DNA of 38,737 nt from Desulfococcaceae bacterium. Lineage in GTDB: Bacteria > Desulfobacterota > Desulfobacteria > Desulfobacterales > Desulfosalsimonadaceae. The stretch is taken from contig JAQYVU010000037.1 in assembly GCA_030145385.1 (NCBI GenBank), positions 1 to 38,737 on the forward strand, given 5' to 3'. Position numbers and translations under genes: made by a program. Of this stretch, positions 17,371 through 27,942 are shown one piece after another (within the stretch, counting starts at the first letter, position 1; each line of letters starts with the position of its first letter). The notes under the pieces were generated by a model, which was given only the letters and a program-made list of their open reading frames with translations, was not told the DNA's origin and made no database searches.

Positions 17371-18468
17371 ATGGATATGGTCATGAATTCAGTTGACGCA
17401 CTCATGCGGCAGGCAGTTTCCGAAAATGTTTTTCCAGGGGGGCGGCTGCTTGTTTCGCAGGCAGGGAAGATCGTTTTTAACGAAGCATATGGTCTTGCCA
17501 ATACATTTACCGGCCAGGCCGTCACCCGGGATACCATATATGACCTGGCCTCTTTAACAAAGCCGCTGGCAACCACACTTGCAGTTATGTTGTTAATCCA
17601 GGATGCAAAGCTGCGTCTGGATCAAACGCTTTCATCCATTATCTCTGAGTTAAGCAACACGCCGAAAGCGGATATTGAGATTCGTCACCTGTTAACCCAC
17701 ACTTCCGGTTTACCGGATTACCGCCCGTACTATATCGACATCAGCCAGCTGCCGGTTGAGCATAGAAAAAACGCGTTAAGAGAAAAATTGATTTCAGAGC
17801 CCCTGATATCCGCAATCGGCAAAAAAACCCTGTACTCCGATATTGGATTCATGCTTCTTGAATGGGTAATCGAACGAATATCAGGAGCGGGTTTAAGTGA
17901 TTTTGTCAAAGAAAAAATATATGACCCCATGAAAATTAAAGATTTATTTTTTATTGTTCACGATCGATGCATTCCGAACAGAAATTATGCGGCAACTGAG
18001 TTGTGTCCCTGGCGGCAGATCCTTTTAAACGGAAGGGTGCATGATGACAATGCCTATGTCATGGGCGGGGTGGCCGGACATGCCGGCTTGTTCGGCTCGC
18101 CGGAATCCGTTCATGCAATTTTGCTTGAATTATTAAAAACCTTTCATGGGAAAGCCTCAAAACGAATCTTTGACTCCGATCTGGTTAAATCGTTTTTGTT
18201 TAAAACAGATATGCAGGAACGCACGCTGGGATTTGATGTTCCGTCACCCACCGGTTCCAGTTGCGGAGAATTATTTAGCAGAGAATCTACCGTTGGGCAT
18301 TTAGGGTTTACCGGCACCTCTTTTTGGATGGATCTACAGCAGCAGGTGATTGTCATACTCCTTACCAATCGTGTCCATCCTTCCCGGAACAATGAACAGA
18401 TAAAAAAGTTCAGACCCGTAATTCATAACCAGGTGTTGAAGCAATTGAGACAGCTTTCGCCGATGTGA
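17371..18468 (+). CDS. Beta-lactamase-fold serine hydrolase (class C/EstB-like)
   Basis: The 365-residue protein has the penicillin-recognising fold motifs: DLASLTKPLAT with nucleophile S61 and K64 (SxxK), YSD at 155-157 in the YxN position, and GHLGFTGTSFW with HLG at 310-312 replacing KTG. NAYVMGGVAGHAGLFGS resembles the serine hydrolase domain fused to GH3 beta-N-acetylglucosaminidases in some bacteria. No signal peptide is seen, so it may act in the cytoplasm, and its place after ldcA suggests muropeptide turnover; substrate is unknown. ATG at 17371 is preferred; the in-frame GTG at 17347 lies within the repeat, and ATG at 17377 or 17383 is also possible. Confidence 0.85.
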   Translation: MDMVMNSVDALMRQAVSENVFPGGRLLVSQAGKIVFNEAYGLANTFTGQAVTRDTIYDLASLTKPLATTLAVMLLIQDAKLRLDQTLSSIISELSNTPKADIEIRHLLTHTSGLPDYRPYYIDISQLPVEHRKNALREKLISEPLISAIGKKTLYSDIGFMLLEWVIERISGAGLSDFVKEKIYDPMKIKDLFFIVHDRCIPNRNYAATELCPWRQILLNGRVHDDNAYVMGGVAGHAGLFGSPESVHAILLELLKTFHGKASKRIFDSDLVKSFLFKTDMQERTLGFDVPSPTGSSCGELFSRESTVGHLGFTGTSFWMDLQQQVIVILLTNRVHPSRNNEQIKKFRPVIHNQVLKQLRQLSPM

Positions 18469-18560
18469 CAGCAGGGATTTTATTCTTGTAATAGCATGCT
18501 AATTCTGGTAGCCATAAATTTTATCAAGTCATGTCGGATTTCCTGACGTTATTAGATTAG

Positions 18561-19643
<1,083 letters not shown>

Positions 19644-19646
19644 ATA

Positions 19647-20480
19647 ATGTTTTCCAAGAAAACGATGGTGGCTGTAGGGGCAGTTGTTTTAATTGTCCTT
19701 TACACAATAGTATTTTCATTTGCCTATCTGCGGCATTCCTCTGTAGGTGATACCGCAACACGGTCGGCATTATTTCTTGCTTCCCCTTTCCAGGCAGCGT
19801 TTTCGTCGGCCATGAACTTTATGGACGATATATGGACTCACTATTTCTTTTTAATTTCCGTTTCCAGAGAAAACGATGAATTAAGAAAAAAACTGGCCCG
19901 GGCTGTTAATCAAAATAACCGCTGCCGGGAAATAGAACTTTCCAATTCCCGCCTCGGGGAATTTGTTAAACTTAAAAATCAAAGTCCTTTTAATCTGGAA
20001 TCCGCCGAAGTCATTGCCAAGGATTCTTCCCCCTGGTACAAAACCGTTATCATTAACAAGGGCACGGATGATGGCGTCACAGCCGGGTGCCCCGTGATTG
20101 TTCCCGAAGGTATTGTGGGATATGTCATTAATGCATCTGGTAAAGATTCGAAAGTCCTTCTGATCATCGATCGAAACAGTTCGGTGGATGCCCTGGTTCA
20201 GCGAACCCGTTCCCGTGGTCTTGCGCAAGGTATTACCAGGGGCCTTTGCCGATTTGACTTTGCATTGCGAAAGCTTGACATCAAAATTGGTGACAATGTT
20301 GTCACGTCCGGATTCGACGGTATATATCCCAAAGGCCTCCGAATCGGCTCTGTCTCAAAGGTTATCCGCAGGAACTCCGGACTTTTCCAGGATGTTGAGC
20401 TAACCCCCTATGTGGATTTTTCAAAACTTGAAGAAGTCATGATCGTTTTAAGTCCACCCCAGGATAATGTGGGGGAATGA
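19647..20480 (+). CDS. mreC: Rod shape-determining protein MreC
   Basis: MreC is the bitopic periplasmic scaffold of the elongasome, linking MreB and MreD to PBP2. The 277-residue protein has one N-terminal membrane segment (about 7-28), a coiled-coil stretch (about 73-112, SRENDELRKKLARAVNQNN), then the beta-rich periplasmic domain with AEVIAKDSSPWYKTVIINKGTDDGV, VGYVINASGKDSKVLLIID and VVTSGFDGIYPKGLRIGSV, all typical. Its end overlaps mreD in an ATGA junction. Confidence 0.96.
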   Translation: MFSKKTMVAVGAVVLIVLYTIVFSFAYLRHSSVGDTATRSALFLASPFQAAFSSAMNFMDDIWTHYFFLISVSRENDELRKKLARAVNQNNRCREIELSNSRLGEFVKLKNQSPFNLESAEVIAKDSSPWYKTVIINKGTDDGVTAGCPVIVPEGIVGYVINASGKDSKVLLIIDRNSSVDALVQRTRSRGLAQGITRGLCRFDFALRKLDIKIGDNVVTSGFDGIYPKGLRIGSVSKVIRRNSGLFQDVELTPYVDFSKLEEVMIVLSPPQDNVGE

Positions 20481-20995
20481 TGCATTTTCTGGTATATCTT
20501 ATTTTTTCCATTCTGCTGATCTGCATTCAAACCACCCTGTTGTCGGCCTTTTTCCAAATATTCGCCCAATATGACCTGCTGATTCCCTTTGTGGTTTATT
20601 TGACCCTGTTCCGATCCAGTATTGGAATGTTTCCGGTGGTATTAATTTCCGGGTGCCTGATGGATTTGCTGTCCGGGGGAACTATCGGTATCTATATGGC
20701 AACGTATATTTTAATTCTAATTTTTTTCAGAAACGCAACGGTTTATTTTCACTTTAAAAATTCAATCTTATTTCAAATGGTCATCATTCTGTCTGTTTTG
20801 ATAGAAAATTTTATTTTCGGCATGGTGATTTCACTTCAAACATTAACCTTTAATTTTTCTTTTTATAGCATCAGCATTTTGGTTACACAGCTTATATGGG
20901 CTTTGGTTTCCAGTCCGCTGGTTTATTTTTTGTTTGATTATGTGTTTAACGGCATTGATAAATTAATTACCGGTGGTTTAAGAGAGCGGGTTTAA
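20477..20995 (+). CDS. mreD: Rod shape-determining membrane protein MreD
   Basis: The 172-residue protein is almost entirely hydrophobic with about five membrane segments, and shows GCLMDLLSGGTIGIYMATYILI, the conserved loop of MreD. MreD works with MreC and PBP2 in the inner membrane. Two ATG codons (20477 and 20480) overlap the mreC stop; either is possible. The assignment relies on position and topology as much as on sequence. Confidence 0.93.
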   Translation: MMHFLVYLIFSILLICIQTTLLSAFFQIFAQYDLLIPFVVYLTLFRSSIGMFPVVLISGCLMDLLSGGTIGIYMATYILILIFFRNATVYFHFKNSILFQMVIILSVLIENFIFGMVISLQTLTFNFSFYSISILVTQLIWALVSSPLVYFLFDYVFNGIDKLITGGLRERV

Positions 20996-21049
20996 GCATT
21001 TTGTGAGCAGATTCCATTGGTTTTCTGATAATTCTTTTTGGTATACTTG

Positions 21050-22921
21050 ATGACTCCTTCGAAAAATTTACATGAGTTTTTTTACAATGTTGATAATGAC
21101 TGGTACAAAAAACGCTTATTCGGCATCATGATTGCCATTTTTGTGGCTTTTGGAATTTTGTCAGCGCGTCTGTTTTATCTGCAGATAATCCAGGGCGACC
21201 ATTACTTCAAAATGTCCAAGAATAATTGTATCCGGATCCAGCGCGTAAAGCCGGTCCGGGGTTTGATTTTTGATCGAAACGGTAAATTGTTGGTTGAAAA
21301 CAGGCCTTCTTTTGATTTAAGCATCATTCCCTGCGATGCCAAGCCGCTAAAACAGACCATTGATAACTTATCTGTCTATGTTCCTGAATTTGCTGATGAG
21401 ATTGTTGAAAAAATCACTAAAAATAAGATAGGATATGGTTACCGGCCAGTGGTATTGAAAAAAGATATCGGCAGGGATGCATTAGCCCCCATTTCAGCCC
21501 ATCGGTTTGAGCTTCCCGGGATCGTCATTGACACAAATGCCCGTAGAAATTATATCTATGATGCGTTGTCATCGCATTTAATCGGTTATTTAGGGGAAAT
21601 TAATGCCGGGGAGCTAAAAAGCGGTATTTGCAAATATAAAGAAGGTGGCGATTTTATCGGGAGGTATGGGGTTGAAAAAGCATACGATAGATATTTAAGC
21701 GGCATTCCCGGCGGCAGAATTGTCCAGGTGAATGCCAATGGCCAGGTCGTAAAGGTTCTGGATACGGTGGCTCCCGAACCCGGGCATAATATTACTTTAA
21801 CCATTGATTTCAATCTACAGTCTCTCGCCGAAGCGCAGTTGCAGGACAAAGTGGGCGCTGTTGTTGCCATTGATCCTTCTACTGGCGGAATCCTTGCCAT
21901 GGCCAGCAGCCCGACATTTAATCAGAATAATTTTATCAATGGAATCTCTTCAGATCAGTGGCACCGCCTTGTTTCCGACCCCAACCGTCCCATGATGAAC
22001 AAAGCGGTTCAAGGTGTTTATCCGCCGGCGTCAACATATAAAATCGTTACTGCCATTGCAGCCCTTGAAGAAGGACTGATCGATGAAAACACCACTTATT
22101 ATTGTCCCGGAAGCTATCAGTACGGTAACCGGGTTTTCGGCTGCTGGAAAAAGCAGGGGCATGGAAAGGTCAATGTGGTCGAGGCTCTGGCACAATCCTG
22201 TGATGTTTTTTTTTATCATGTAGGTAAAAAACTCGGCGTGGATCGTCTGGCGTGGTATGCCACAAATTGTGGGTTAGGATCGAAAACCGGCATTAATCTG
22301 GATCGAGAGTCCGGCGGTCTGATTCCAACGGCCGCATGGAAGAAAAAAAGATTCGGAATTTCATGGCAGGGGGGTGAGAACCTGTCCATCGCTATCGGTC
22401 AGGGATATAATCTGGTCACACCGCTTCAACTGGCTGTTTTATTTGGTGCAGTTGCAAATGGCGGAACCGAGTTTAAGCCTCAGATTATAAGATCCATTCA
22501 AACGGTGGAAGGAAGAATTGTCAAAATCGGTAATAAGGAAATAATCGGCAGGCTCCCGGTGAGCAGGGATACGTTGAATCTTGTTAGAAAAGGCTTGCGG
22601 GAAGTTGTTCATGGTAAGCACGGCACCGCCCATTGGTATGTTTATGATAAAGAAATTGACATCAGCGGTAAAACAGGGACCGCGCAGGTGGTCAGCAAGA
22701 AAACGGAAAAGGACAATCAAAACAAAAAAAACAACGTTTCCTATGAGTCTCATGCATGGTTTGTCGGTTATGCGCCGACTGAAAATCCTGAAATTGTTGT
22801 TTCCGTAATGGTGGAACATGGAATGCACGGTTCCAGTGCTGCCGGCCCGATCGCCAAGGAAATGATTGTTTCTTATTTAAGAGGTATGGTAGGTAATTCA
22901 ACAGTTATGGCTGAAAAATGA
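21050..22921 (+). CDS. mrdA: Penicillin-binding protein 2, elongation transpeptidase
   Basis: PBP2 cross-links new side-wall peptidoglycan with RodA. The 623-residue protein has a cytoplasmic tail, a membrane anchor (about residues 25-47), a pedestal domain (RGLIFDRNGKLLVENRPSFDLSIIP), and the transpeptidase domain. The nucleophile is S328 in PPASTYKIVTA (SxxK); SCD in AQSCDVFF is the SxN motif and SGKTGTAQ the KTG motif. The ATG at 21050 is preferred, but TTG codons at 21038 and 21047 are in frame and no clear ribosome site chooses between them. It lies 54 bases after mreD, ending the mre operon. Confidence 0.96.
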   Translation: MTPSKNLHEFFYNVDNDWYKKRLFGIMIAIFVAFGILSARLFYLQIIQGDHYFKMSKNNCIRIQRVKPVRGLIFDRNGKLLVENRPSFDLSIIPCDAKPLKQTIDNLSVYVPEFADEIVEKITKNKIGYGYRPVVLKKDIGRDALAPISAHRFELPGIVIDTNARRNYIYDALSSHLIGYLGEINAGELKSGICKYKEGGDFIGRYGVEKAYDRYLSGIPGGRIVQVNANGQVVKVLDTVAPEPGHNITLTIDFNLQSLAEAQLQDKVGAVVAIDPSTGGILAMASSPTFNQNNFINGISSDQWHRLVSDPNRPMMNKAVQGVYPPASTYKIVTAIAALEEGLIDENTTYYCPGSYQYGNRVFGCWKKQGHGKVNVVEALAQSCDVFFYHVGKKLGVDRLAWYATNCGLGSKTGINLDRESGGLIPTAAWKKKRFGISWQGGENLSIAIGQGYNLVTPLQLAVLFGAVANGGTEFKPQIIRSIQTVEGRIVKIGNKEIIGRLPVSRDTLNLVRKGLREVVHGKHGTAHWYVYDKEIDISGKTGTAQVVSKKTEKDNQNKKNNVSYESHAWFVGYAPTENPEIVVSVMVEHGMHGSSAAGPIAKEMIVSYLRGMVGNSTVMAEK

Positions 22922-22993
22922 ATTTAACCTAATTTGAGCGTTTGAAATCTTTAATCGGCTTTTTTATATTTTTTTTAAGGAGATACTTTTAAA

Positions 22994-24715
22994 ATGTCAG
23001 GTTCCAATACCAAAAACGGCAATAAAAATGAAACCAATGAAGTTTCAGTGCCACCGAATTTTATTCGTCATATTATTGAAGATGACATGCAGACCGGCAA
23101 ATACGATGGTCGTGTGGTAACCCGGTTTCCGCCGGAACCAAACGGATATCTTCATATCGGTCACGCAAAATCGATTTGTCTGAATTTCGGTCTTTCAATT
23201 GAATACAATGGGTCCTGCAATTTAAGATTTGATGACACCAATCCCGGCAAAGAAAATGTCGAATTTGTCAACGCCATTGAAGAAGATGTCCGCTGGATGG
23301 GGTTTAGCTGGAATGAGCATCTTTATTTCACATCCGATTATTTTGACCGGTTGCATGCGTATGCTGTTGAGCTGATTCAAAAGGGTAAAGCATATGTGGA
23401 CGCCCAGAGTGCGGATGAGATCCGACGCAATCGGGGCACCCTGAAGGACCCGGGAGTTGACAGTCCGTATCGGAACCGGTCGGTAGATGAAAACCTGGAA
23501 TTGTTTCAAAAAATGAAAGACGGTGAATTAGAAGAAGGGGCATGTATCCTTCGTGCAAAGATTGACATGGCCTCACCGAATATTATCATGAGAGATCCGG
23601 CATTGTACCGTATACGAAAACATCACCATCATCGGACAGGAGATCAGTGGTGTATTTATCCCATGTATGATTTAGCCCATTGCCTGTCTGATTCCATTGA
23701 ACAAATTACCCATTCACTCTGCACGCTTGAATTTGAAAACAACCGGGCACTGTATGACTGGATACTGGATGCGCTGGGCGTGTATCATCCCCAGCAAATC
23801 GAGTTTGCCCGGCTGAATTTAAGTTACACGGTGTTGAGCAAAAGAAAACTGATCGAGTTGGTGGAGCAAAATTACGTTTCCGGTTGGGATGATCCGCGGA
23901 TGCCGACCATATCCGGCTTGCGCAGGCGCGGCTACACGCCTGATGCGATCAGGAATTTCTGTGAACGAATCGGCGTTGCCAAGCGTGACAGCATGGTGGA
24001 TTTTGCATTGCTGGAACACTGCATCCGCGAGGATTTAAATAAAAAAGCAAATCGCGTCATGGGCGTTTTAAACCCGCTTCGGGTGGTTATCGAGAATTAT
24101 CCGGACGACCAGTCAGAAGAAATGGACGCCGTCAATAATCCTGAAGACAAAACCCGGGGAACCCGGAAAGTACCTTTTTCAAAAGTGTTGTATATTGAAA
24201 ACGATGATTTTATGGAAGACCCGCCCAAGAAGTTTTTTCGTTTAGCACCCGGCCGGGAAGTGCGGTTGCGGTATGCGTATTTTGTGACCTGCACGGATGT
24301 CATAAAAGACGAGTCGGGTAAAGTTGTTGAGCTGCGCTGCACTTATGATCCTGAGACCCGTGGCGGCGATGCGCCGGATGGCAGAAAGGTAAAAGCAACG
24401 CTTCATTGGGTTTCGGCACAACATGCAATCAATGCAGAGGTCCGGTTATATGAGAATTTGTTTACTGTAGAAAATCCCGCTGCCGCAGATGATTTTAAAG
24501 CTGTTTTAAATGAAAAGTCTGTTCAAATATTAAAGGATTGTAAAGTTGAACCCAGTCTTGGTTCTGCTGAACCGGGATTTGCCTGTCAATTTGAACGGCT
24601 GGGGTATTTTAATGTGGATATGAAGGATTCGGCGCCGGGCAATCCGGTATTTAACCGGATTGTCACATTAAGGGATATGTGGGCGAAAATCAAAAAAAAG
24701 CAAAAAACCAAATAA
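22994..24715 (+). CDS. glnS: Glutaminyl-tRNA synthetase
   Basis: GlnRS charges tRNA-Gln directly with glutamine. The 573-residue class I synthetase has [17 protein letters not shown] (HIGH at 54-57), [43 protein letters not shown], the KMSKS-equivalent VLSKR at 280-284, and [26 protein letters not shown], then the beta-barrel anticodon-binding region. The GlnRS-type rather than GluRS-type signature is clear. AAGGAGAT precedes the ATG. It is 72 bases after mrdA and converges with the DUF362 gene. Confidence 0.97.
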   Translation: MSGSNTKNGNKNETNEVSVPPNFIRHIIEDDMQTGKYDGRVVTRFPPEPNGYLHIGHAKSICLNFGLSIEYNGSCNLRFDDTNPGKENVEFVNAIEEDVRWMGFSWNEHLYFTSDYFDRLHAYAVELIQKGKAYVDAQSADEIRRNRGTLKDPGVDSPYRNRSVDENLELFQKMKDGELEEGACILRAKIDMASPNIIMRDPALYRIRKHHHHRTGDQWCIYPMYDLAHCLSDSIEQITHSLCTLEFENNRALYDWILDALGVYHPQQIEFARLNLSYTVLSKRKLIELVEQNYVSGWDDPRMPTISGLRRRGYTPDAIRNFCERIGVAKRDSMVDFALLEHCIREDLNKKANRVMGVLNPLRVVIENYPDDQSEEMDAVNNPEDKTRGTRKVPFSKVLYIENDDFMEDPPKKFFRLAPGREVRLRYAYFVTCTDVIKDESGKVVELRCTYDPETRGGDAPDGRKVKATLHWVSAQHAINAEVRLYENLFTVENPAAADDFKAVLNEKSVQILKDCKVEPSLGSAEPGFACQFERLGYFNVDMKDSAPGNPVFNRIVTLRDMWAKIKKKQKTK

Positions 24716-24731
24716 GAAACACTCCCGTGAT

Positions 24732-25841
24732 TTATTTAATTGGGATCAGCTGATAGTTTCTGGACCCAAGACCGAGTTTTTCTGCATATTCCAGCTGGTG
24801 TTCCCATTCAACATTGGGATAGACTCCTTTAAATTTGTCTTCACCCGGCCCGGTGTTGGTCGTCAGGCAGGTGTTATGGAGTGCCGGTTCGCTGTTGACA
24901 AGGTCCACACAGGCCTGGTCAATGGCAACCGGATCTGCGGATGCCACAACGCCGATATCCCGGACAATCGGGGCATCATTGTACGGCAGGCAGTCACAGC
25001 CGGGGGAAACGTGATTGATGAAGTTTATAAACAGTGATTTTTCTTTTTTTGAAGCAAGAACACCTTTTGCATATTCAACCATTCTTTCCAGGAAAACCGG
25101 AACAGACTGGTTCCATTGGATTTGAACCGCTTCTTTTTCGCACACGATAATACATTCACCGCATCCGATGCATTTTTCAGGGTTGATGGTTGCTTTTTTT
25201 TCTGCCAGTGAAATCGCTTTTTGTGAACAGTGGGCGGCACATTCACCGCATCCGATGCATCTTTTCTTTTTAACTTTCGGAGCAACATCCGAATGCTGAT
25301 CCATTTTTCCACGTCTTGACGCACATCCCATACCGATATTTTTAATGGCGCCGCCGTAACCGGACAGTTCATGCCCCTTGAAATGCGCGACGGAAATAAG
25401 GGCATCGGCATTGGCTATTTCGGTGCCGATAAATACTTTTTTAAACTGCTTTTCGTTGATGATTACCGGTGTTTCCGTCCGACCCCGGAGCCCGTCGGCT
25501 ATAATCAACGGAGCTTCAATCACCGAGAAGGCAAATCCATTTTGAATGGCCGTGACAAGGTGCTGGTGCGCATTCCCGCGGGTGCCGGCGTACAAAGTGT
25601 TTGCATCGGTCAGAAAGGGAGATGCACCCGCAGTTTTTATGTTTTTTACAATCTGGCGAATATAAACCGGCCGGATAAATGCCGTATTTCCCAGTTCGCC
25701 AAAATGCAGCTTAACAGCAGCAAGATCCCTTTTTTTAATGCGGTCGTTTAATCCGGCTTCGATTAACAGTTTGCTCAGCTTGGAAATAAAGTTTTCCTTA
25801 TATGTTGCCCGAAAGTCAATGAAGTAAACATTGCTTGGCAT
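24732..25841 (-). CDS. DUF362 protein with two [4Fe-4S] ferredoxin motifs
   Basis: The 369-residue protein matches the DUF362 family of uncharacterised Fe-S centre proteins. The N-terminal part has AAVKLHFGELGNTAFIRP and VAHFKGHELSGYGGAIKNIGMG. Two ferredoxin motifs follow: RCIGCGECAAHC (C195, 198, 201, 205) and KCIGCGECIIVC (C224, 227, 230, 234), each a CxxCxxCxxxC set suited to a [4Fe-4S] cluster. No signal peptide or membrane segment is seen. An electron-transfer role is likely but the partner is unknown. GGAGG lies 6 bases before the ATG. It sits alone between convergent glnS and divergent rodA. Confidence 0.9.
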   Translation of the reverse strand: MPSNVYFIDFRATYKENFISKLSKLLIEAGLNDRIKKRDLAAVKLHFGELGNTAFIRPVYIRQIVKNIKTAGASPFLTDANTLYAGTRGNAHQHLVTAIQNGFAFSVIEAPLIIADGLRGRTETPVIINEKQFKKVFIGTEIANADALISVAHFKGHELSGYGGAIKNIGMGCASRRGKMDQHSDVAPKVKKKRCIGCGECAAHCSQKAISLAEKKATINPEKCIGCGECIIVCEKEAVQIQWNQSVPVFLERMVEYAKGVLASKKEKSLFINFINHVSPGCDCLPYNDAPIVRDIGVVASADPVAIDQACVDLVNSEPALHNTCLTTNTGPGEDKFKGVYPNVEWEHQLEYAEKLGLGSRNYQLIPIK

Positions 25842-26170
25842 GATATCCTCCGGTTTGGATGAGTGTTTAATAAAGTCGTTTGATCAGGAAAAATTATTAT
25901 ATCGGAGTTAATTCATTAAAAAAAATTATAAGTTAAATTCACATAAAAGAATTCCGAAAACAAATTATTTGATCTGAAAACAAATTAAATCAATATATAT
26001 TTACCTAAATAACTTGATTATAATCAAAACATTTTATAATTTTTTGCTGGCCGTCTGATCGTCTAATCTCATGCGGCATATATAAAAACGAATTAATAAA
26101 ATAACTTTTTTTGATGTCATGCACTCATTATTTAAAAAATCATTGTATAGCCAATCCGGTGTAGCAGCGA
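25842..26170. other. 329-base AT-rich spacer between divergent DUF362 and rodA genes
   Basis: No open frame is convincing. It holds a 12-base direct repeat GAAAACAAATTA at 25956-25967 and 25976-25987 (period 20, about two helical turns), a perfect FNR-type palindrome at 26014-26027 and TATAAT at 26035-26040. Confidence 0.6.
26014..26027. promoter_or_regulatory. FNR/CRP-type palindrome TTGAT-N4-ATCAA
   Basis: TTGAT-TATA-ATCAA matches the FNR consensus at all ten specified bases. It lies 173 bases before the DUF362 start and 144 bases before the rodA start. TATAAT follows 7 bases later on the plus strand, so for rodA the site would overlap the -35 zone (repressor-like placement). The AT-rich setting raises the chance of coincidence. 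Confidence 0.45.
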
Positions 26171-27274
26171 ATGTTTGATCGGCGCCTAATAAATTATTTT
26201 GACTGGGGATTACTCGGCATCACGTTATTTATCTGCGTGATTGGGCTGGTATTGCTTTACAGTGCAGTATCCGTTGATGAATGCCCCCTTCAGGCATCCA
26301 TTTTTTATAAACAGGTATTATGGTATGGCCTTGGGCTGGCCATCATGTCTTTCTCATTTATTTTCAGCTATAAACATCTGGATAAATGGGCACCAGTAAT
26401 TTATATCGGCAGCATGGCTCTTTTAGCCAGTGTACATTTGTTCGGAAAGCATGCCGGCGGGTCAACACGATGGCTTGCCATCGGTCCCTTTACCCTCCAG
26501 CCTTCTGAACCGATAAAGATTGCGGTTATTATAATTCTTGCCCGTTATTTTGCGCACAATGTGCAAAAGACAGGAATAACTTTTCGCAGACTTCTTATTC
26601 CTATGGTTTTAACGGCGATCCCTTTTTTTTTAGTGGCCACCCAGCCTGATCTTGGAACTGCAGGGACCCTTCTTCTTATTGCGGGTTCCATGGCGTTATT
26701 TGCAAAAATTGATCGCCGCACTTTAATTTGTTCCGTTTTAATTATAATCGTTGCGATACCAATCGGCTGGAAAGTTCTGGAGCCATACCAGAAAGAAAGG
26801 GTGCTGACCTTGCTGGCGCCTGACAGGGATCCGCTGGGTGCCGGTTATCACATCCGGCAGTCAAAAATTGCGGTGGGTTCCGGGTTGGCATTTGGTAAAG
26901 GGTATATGCAGGGAACACAAAAAAAATTATCGTTTCTTCCGGAGCAGCATACGGATTTTATCTTTTCCGTGTTAGCCGAAGAGTGGGGGTTTGCCGGTTC
27001 CATATTTCTGTTGTTCATGTTTTTGCTTTTAATTGCTTTTGCTTTAAATATTGCCCACGGATGCCGTGATTCTTTTGGAACAATCCTGTCTGTGGGGGTT
27101 GCAGCAATGATTTTCTGGCAGGTATTTATTAATATGGGAATGGTCATGGGCCTGATGCCGGTTGTTGGCATGCCTTTGCCGTTGATTAGTTATGGCGGGT
27201 CATCGGTTTTTACAATTTTTATTGGTATCGGGTTGTTAATGAACGTCAGCATGAGACGATTTACCAAGCAGTAG
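26171..27274 (+). CDS. rodA: RodA, SEDS peptidoglycan glycosyltransferase
   Basis: RodA polymerises lipid II into glycan strands in the elongation complex with PBP2. The 367-residue protein has about ten membrane segments and typical SEDS motifs: LYSAVSVDE early, KHAGGSTRWLAIGPFTLQPSEPIKIAVI, TQPDLGTAGTLLLIAGSMALF, LAPDRDPLGAGYHIRQSKIAVGSG, FLPEQHTDFIFSVLAEEWGF and GMPLPLISYGGSSVFT. The chain length and HTDFIFSVLAEEWGF fit RodA better than FtsW. It is separated from mreBCD-mrdA by glnS and the divergently oriented DUF362 gene. Confidence 0.95.
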   Translation: MFDRRLINYFDWGLLGITLFICVIGLVLLYSAVSVDECPLQASIFYKQVLWYGLGLAIMSFSFIFSYKHLDKWAPVIYIGSMALLASVHLFGKHAGGSTRWLAIGPFTLQPSEPIKIAVIIILARYFAHNVQKTGITFRRLLIPMVLTAIPFFLVATQPDLGTAGTLLLIAGSMALFAKIDRRTLICSVLIIIVAIPIGWKVLEPYQKERVLTLLAPDRDPLGAGYHIRQSKIAVGSGLAFGKGYMQGTQKKLSFLPEQHTDFIFSVLAEEWGFAGSIFLLFMFLLLIAFALNIAHGCRDSFGTILSVGVAAMIFWQVFINMGMVMGLMPVVGMPLPLISYGGSSVFTIFIGIGLLMNVSMRRFTKQ

Positions 27275-27304
27275 TATTTACGTGCAATTTTAATTATTAA
27301 GTTG

Positions 27305-27330
27305 TAATTAAAGGGCAATTTCTTTAATTA
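27305..27330. other. AT-rich inverted repeat between rodA and the atp operon
   Basis: TAATTAAAG (27305-27313) and CTTTAATTA (27322-27330) are perfect inverse complements across 8 bases, 30 bases after the rodA stop. No T-tract follows, so it is a poor terminator; it may be an operator or chance. Confidence 0.35.
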
Positions 27331-27405
27331 AGAGTTTGATCGGCCGGGCTGCGGTTAGGGCGCCGAATAGGAGACGCTAAAAACACATATTTTTTCAAAA
27401 AATCT

Positions 27406-27433
27406 TTGACAAGCAATATGGATTGGTGATAAT
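27406..27433 (+). promoter_or_regulatory. Sigma-70-type promoter of the ATP synthase operon
   Basis: TTGACA at 27406-27411 is followed after 16 bases by GATAAT at 27428-27433 (5 of 6). Initiation would be near 27440, leaving a leader of about 75 bases before the b' gene. Confidence 0.65.
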
Positions 27434-27516
27434 GCCTTTTGTTTAAATTAAGTTATGATGAATTAGCATCAACCGTTATAATTGTTAAGTGATAGCGAAT
27501 TCGAGCGGAGGTTTTT

Positions 27517-27942
27517 ATGGTAAATTTAGATAGTACGGTGATTATCCAGATAATTAATTTTTTGGTTCTGATTTGGGCTTTAAATACAGTTTTTTATAAA
27601 CCAATCAGGCGCATTCTTTCACAGAGAAATCAAAAAATTACTGGACTTGAAAACGGCATTGATCAATCGGAGCAGAATGCGACGGAAAAAGATCTTGCTT
27701 TGAAATCCGGCATCAAGCTGGCGCGTGAAAACGGTCTTACTAAAAAAGAAGTCTTTGAAAAAGAAGCCAGAGCCGAAGAAAAGAAAATTATTGAAAAGAT
27801 CAATGATAAGGCCCGGGCGGATCTTGCGGAAATCCGTGAGAAAATTGCACAGGAAGTGCAAGAAGCGCGTCTGTCTTTATTAAAAGAGGTGGATGGCTTT
27901 GCTGAAGATATTAGCCGGCGCATCTTAGGGAGGGCTGTTTAA
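27517..27942 (+). CDS. atpF': ATP synthase F0 subunit b' (second b-type subunit)
   Basis: The 141-residue protein has one N-terminal membrane segment (about 8-25, IIQIINFLVLIWALNTVFYKPIRRIL) and then an uninterrupted charged helix to the end. This is the peripheral-stalk pattern; the FLVLIWALNTVFYKPI-type anchor without a leader is typical of b' subunits paired with a separate b. GAGCGGAGG precedes the ATG. Its TAA overlaps the ATG of the b gene by one base. It probably forms a b/b' heterodimer. Confidence 0.92.
   Translation: MVNLDSTVIIQIINFLVLIWALNTVFYKPIRRILSQRNQKITGLENGIDQSEQNATEKDLALKSGIKLARENGLTKKEVFEKEARAEEKKIIEKINDKARADLAEIREKIAQEVQEARLSLLKEVDGFAEDISRRILGRAV

Noticed and set aside
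17208-17576. Minus-strand open frame covering repeat copy 2
   Set aside because: It runs antisense to the serine hydrolase coding start and through the repeat; coding evidence is clearly on the plus strand.
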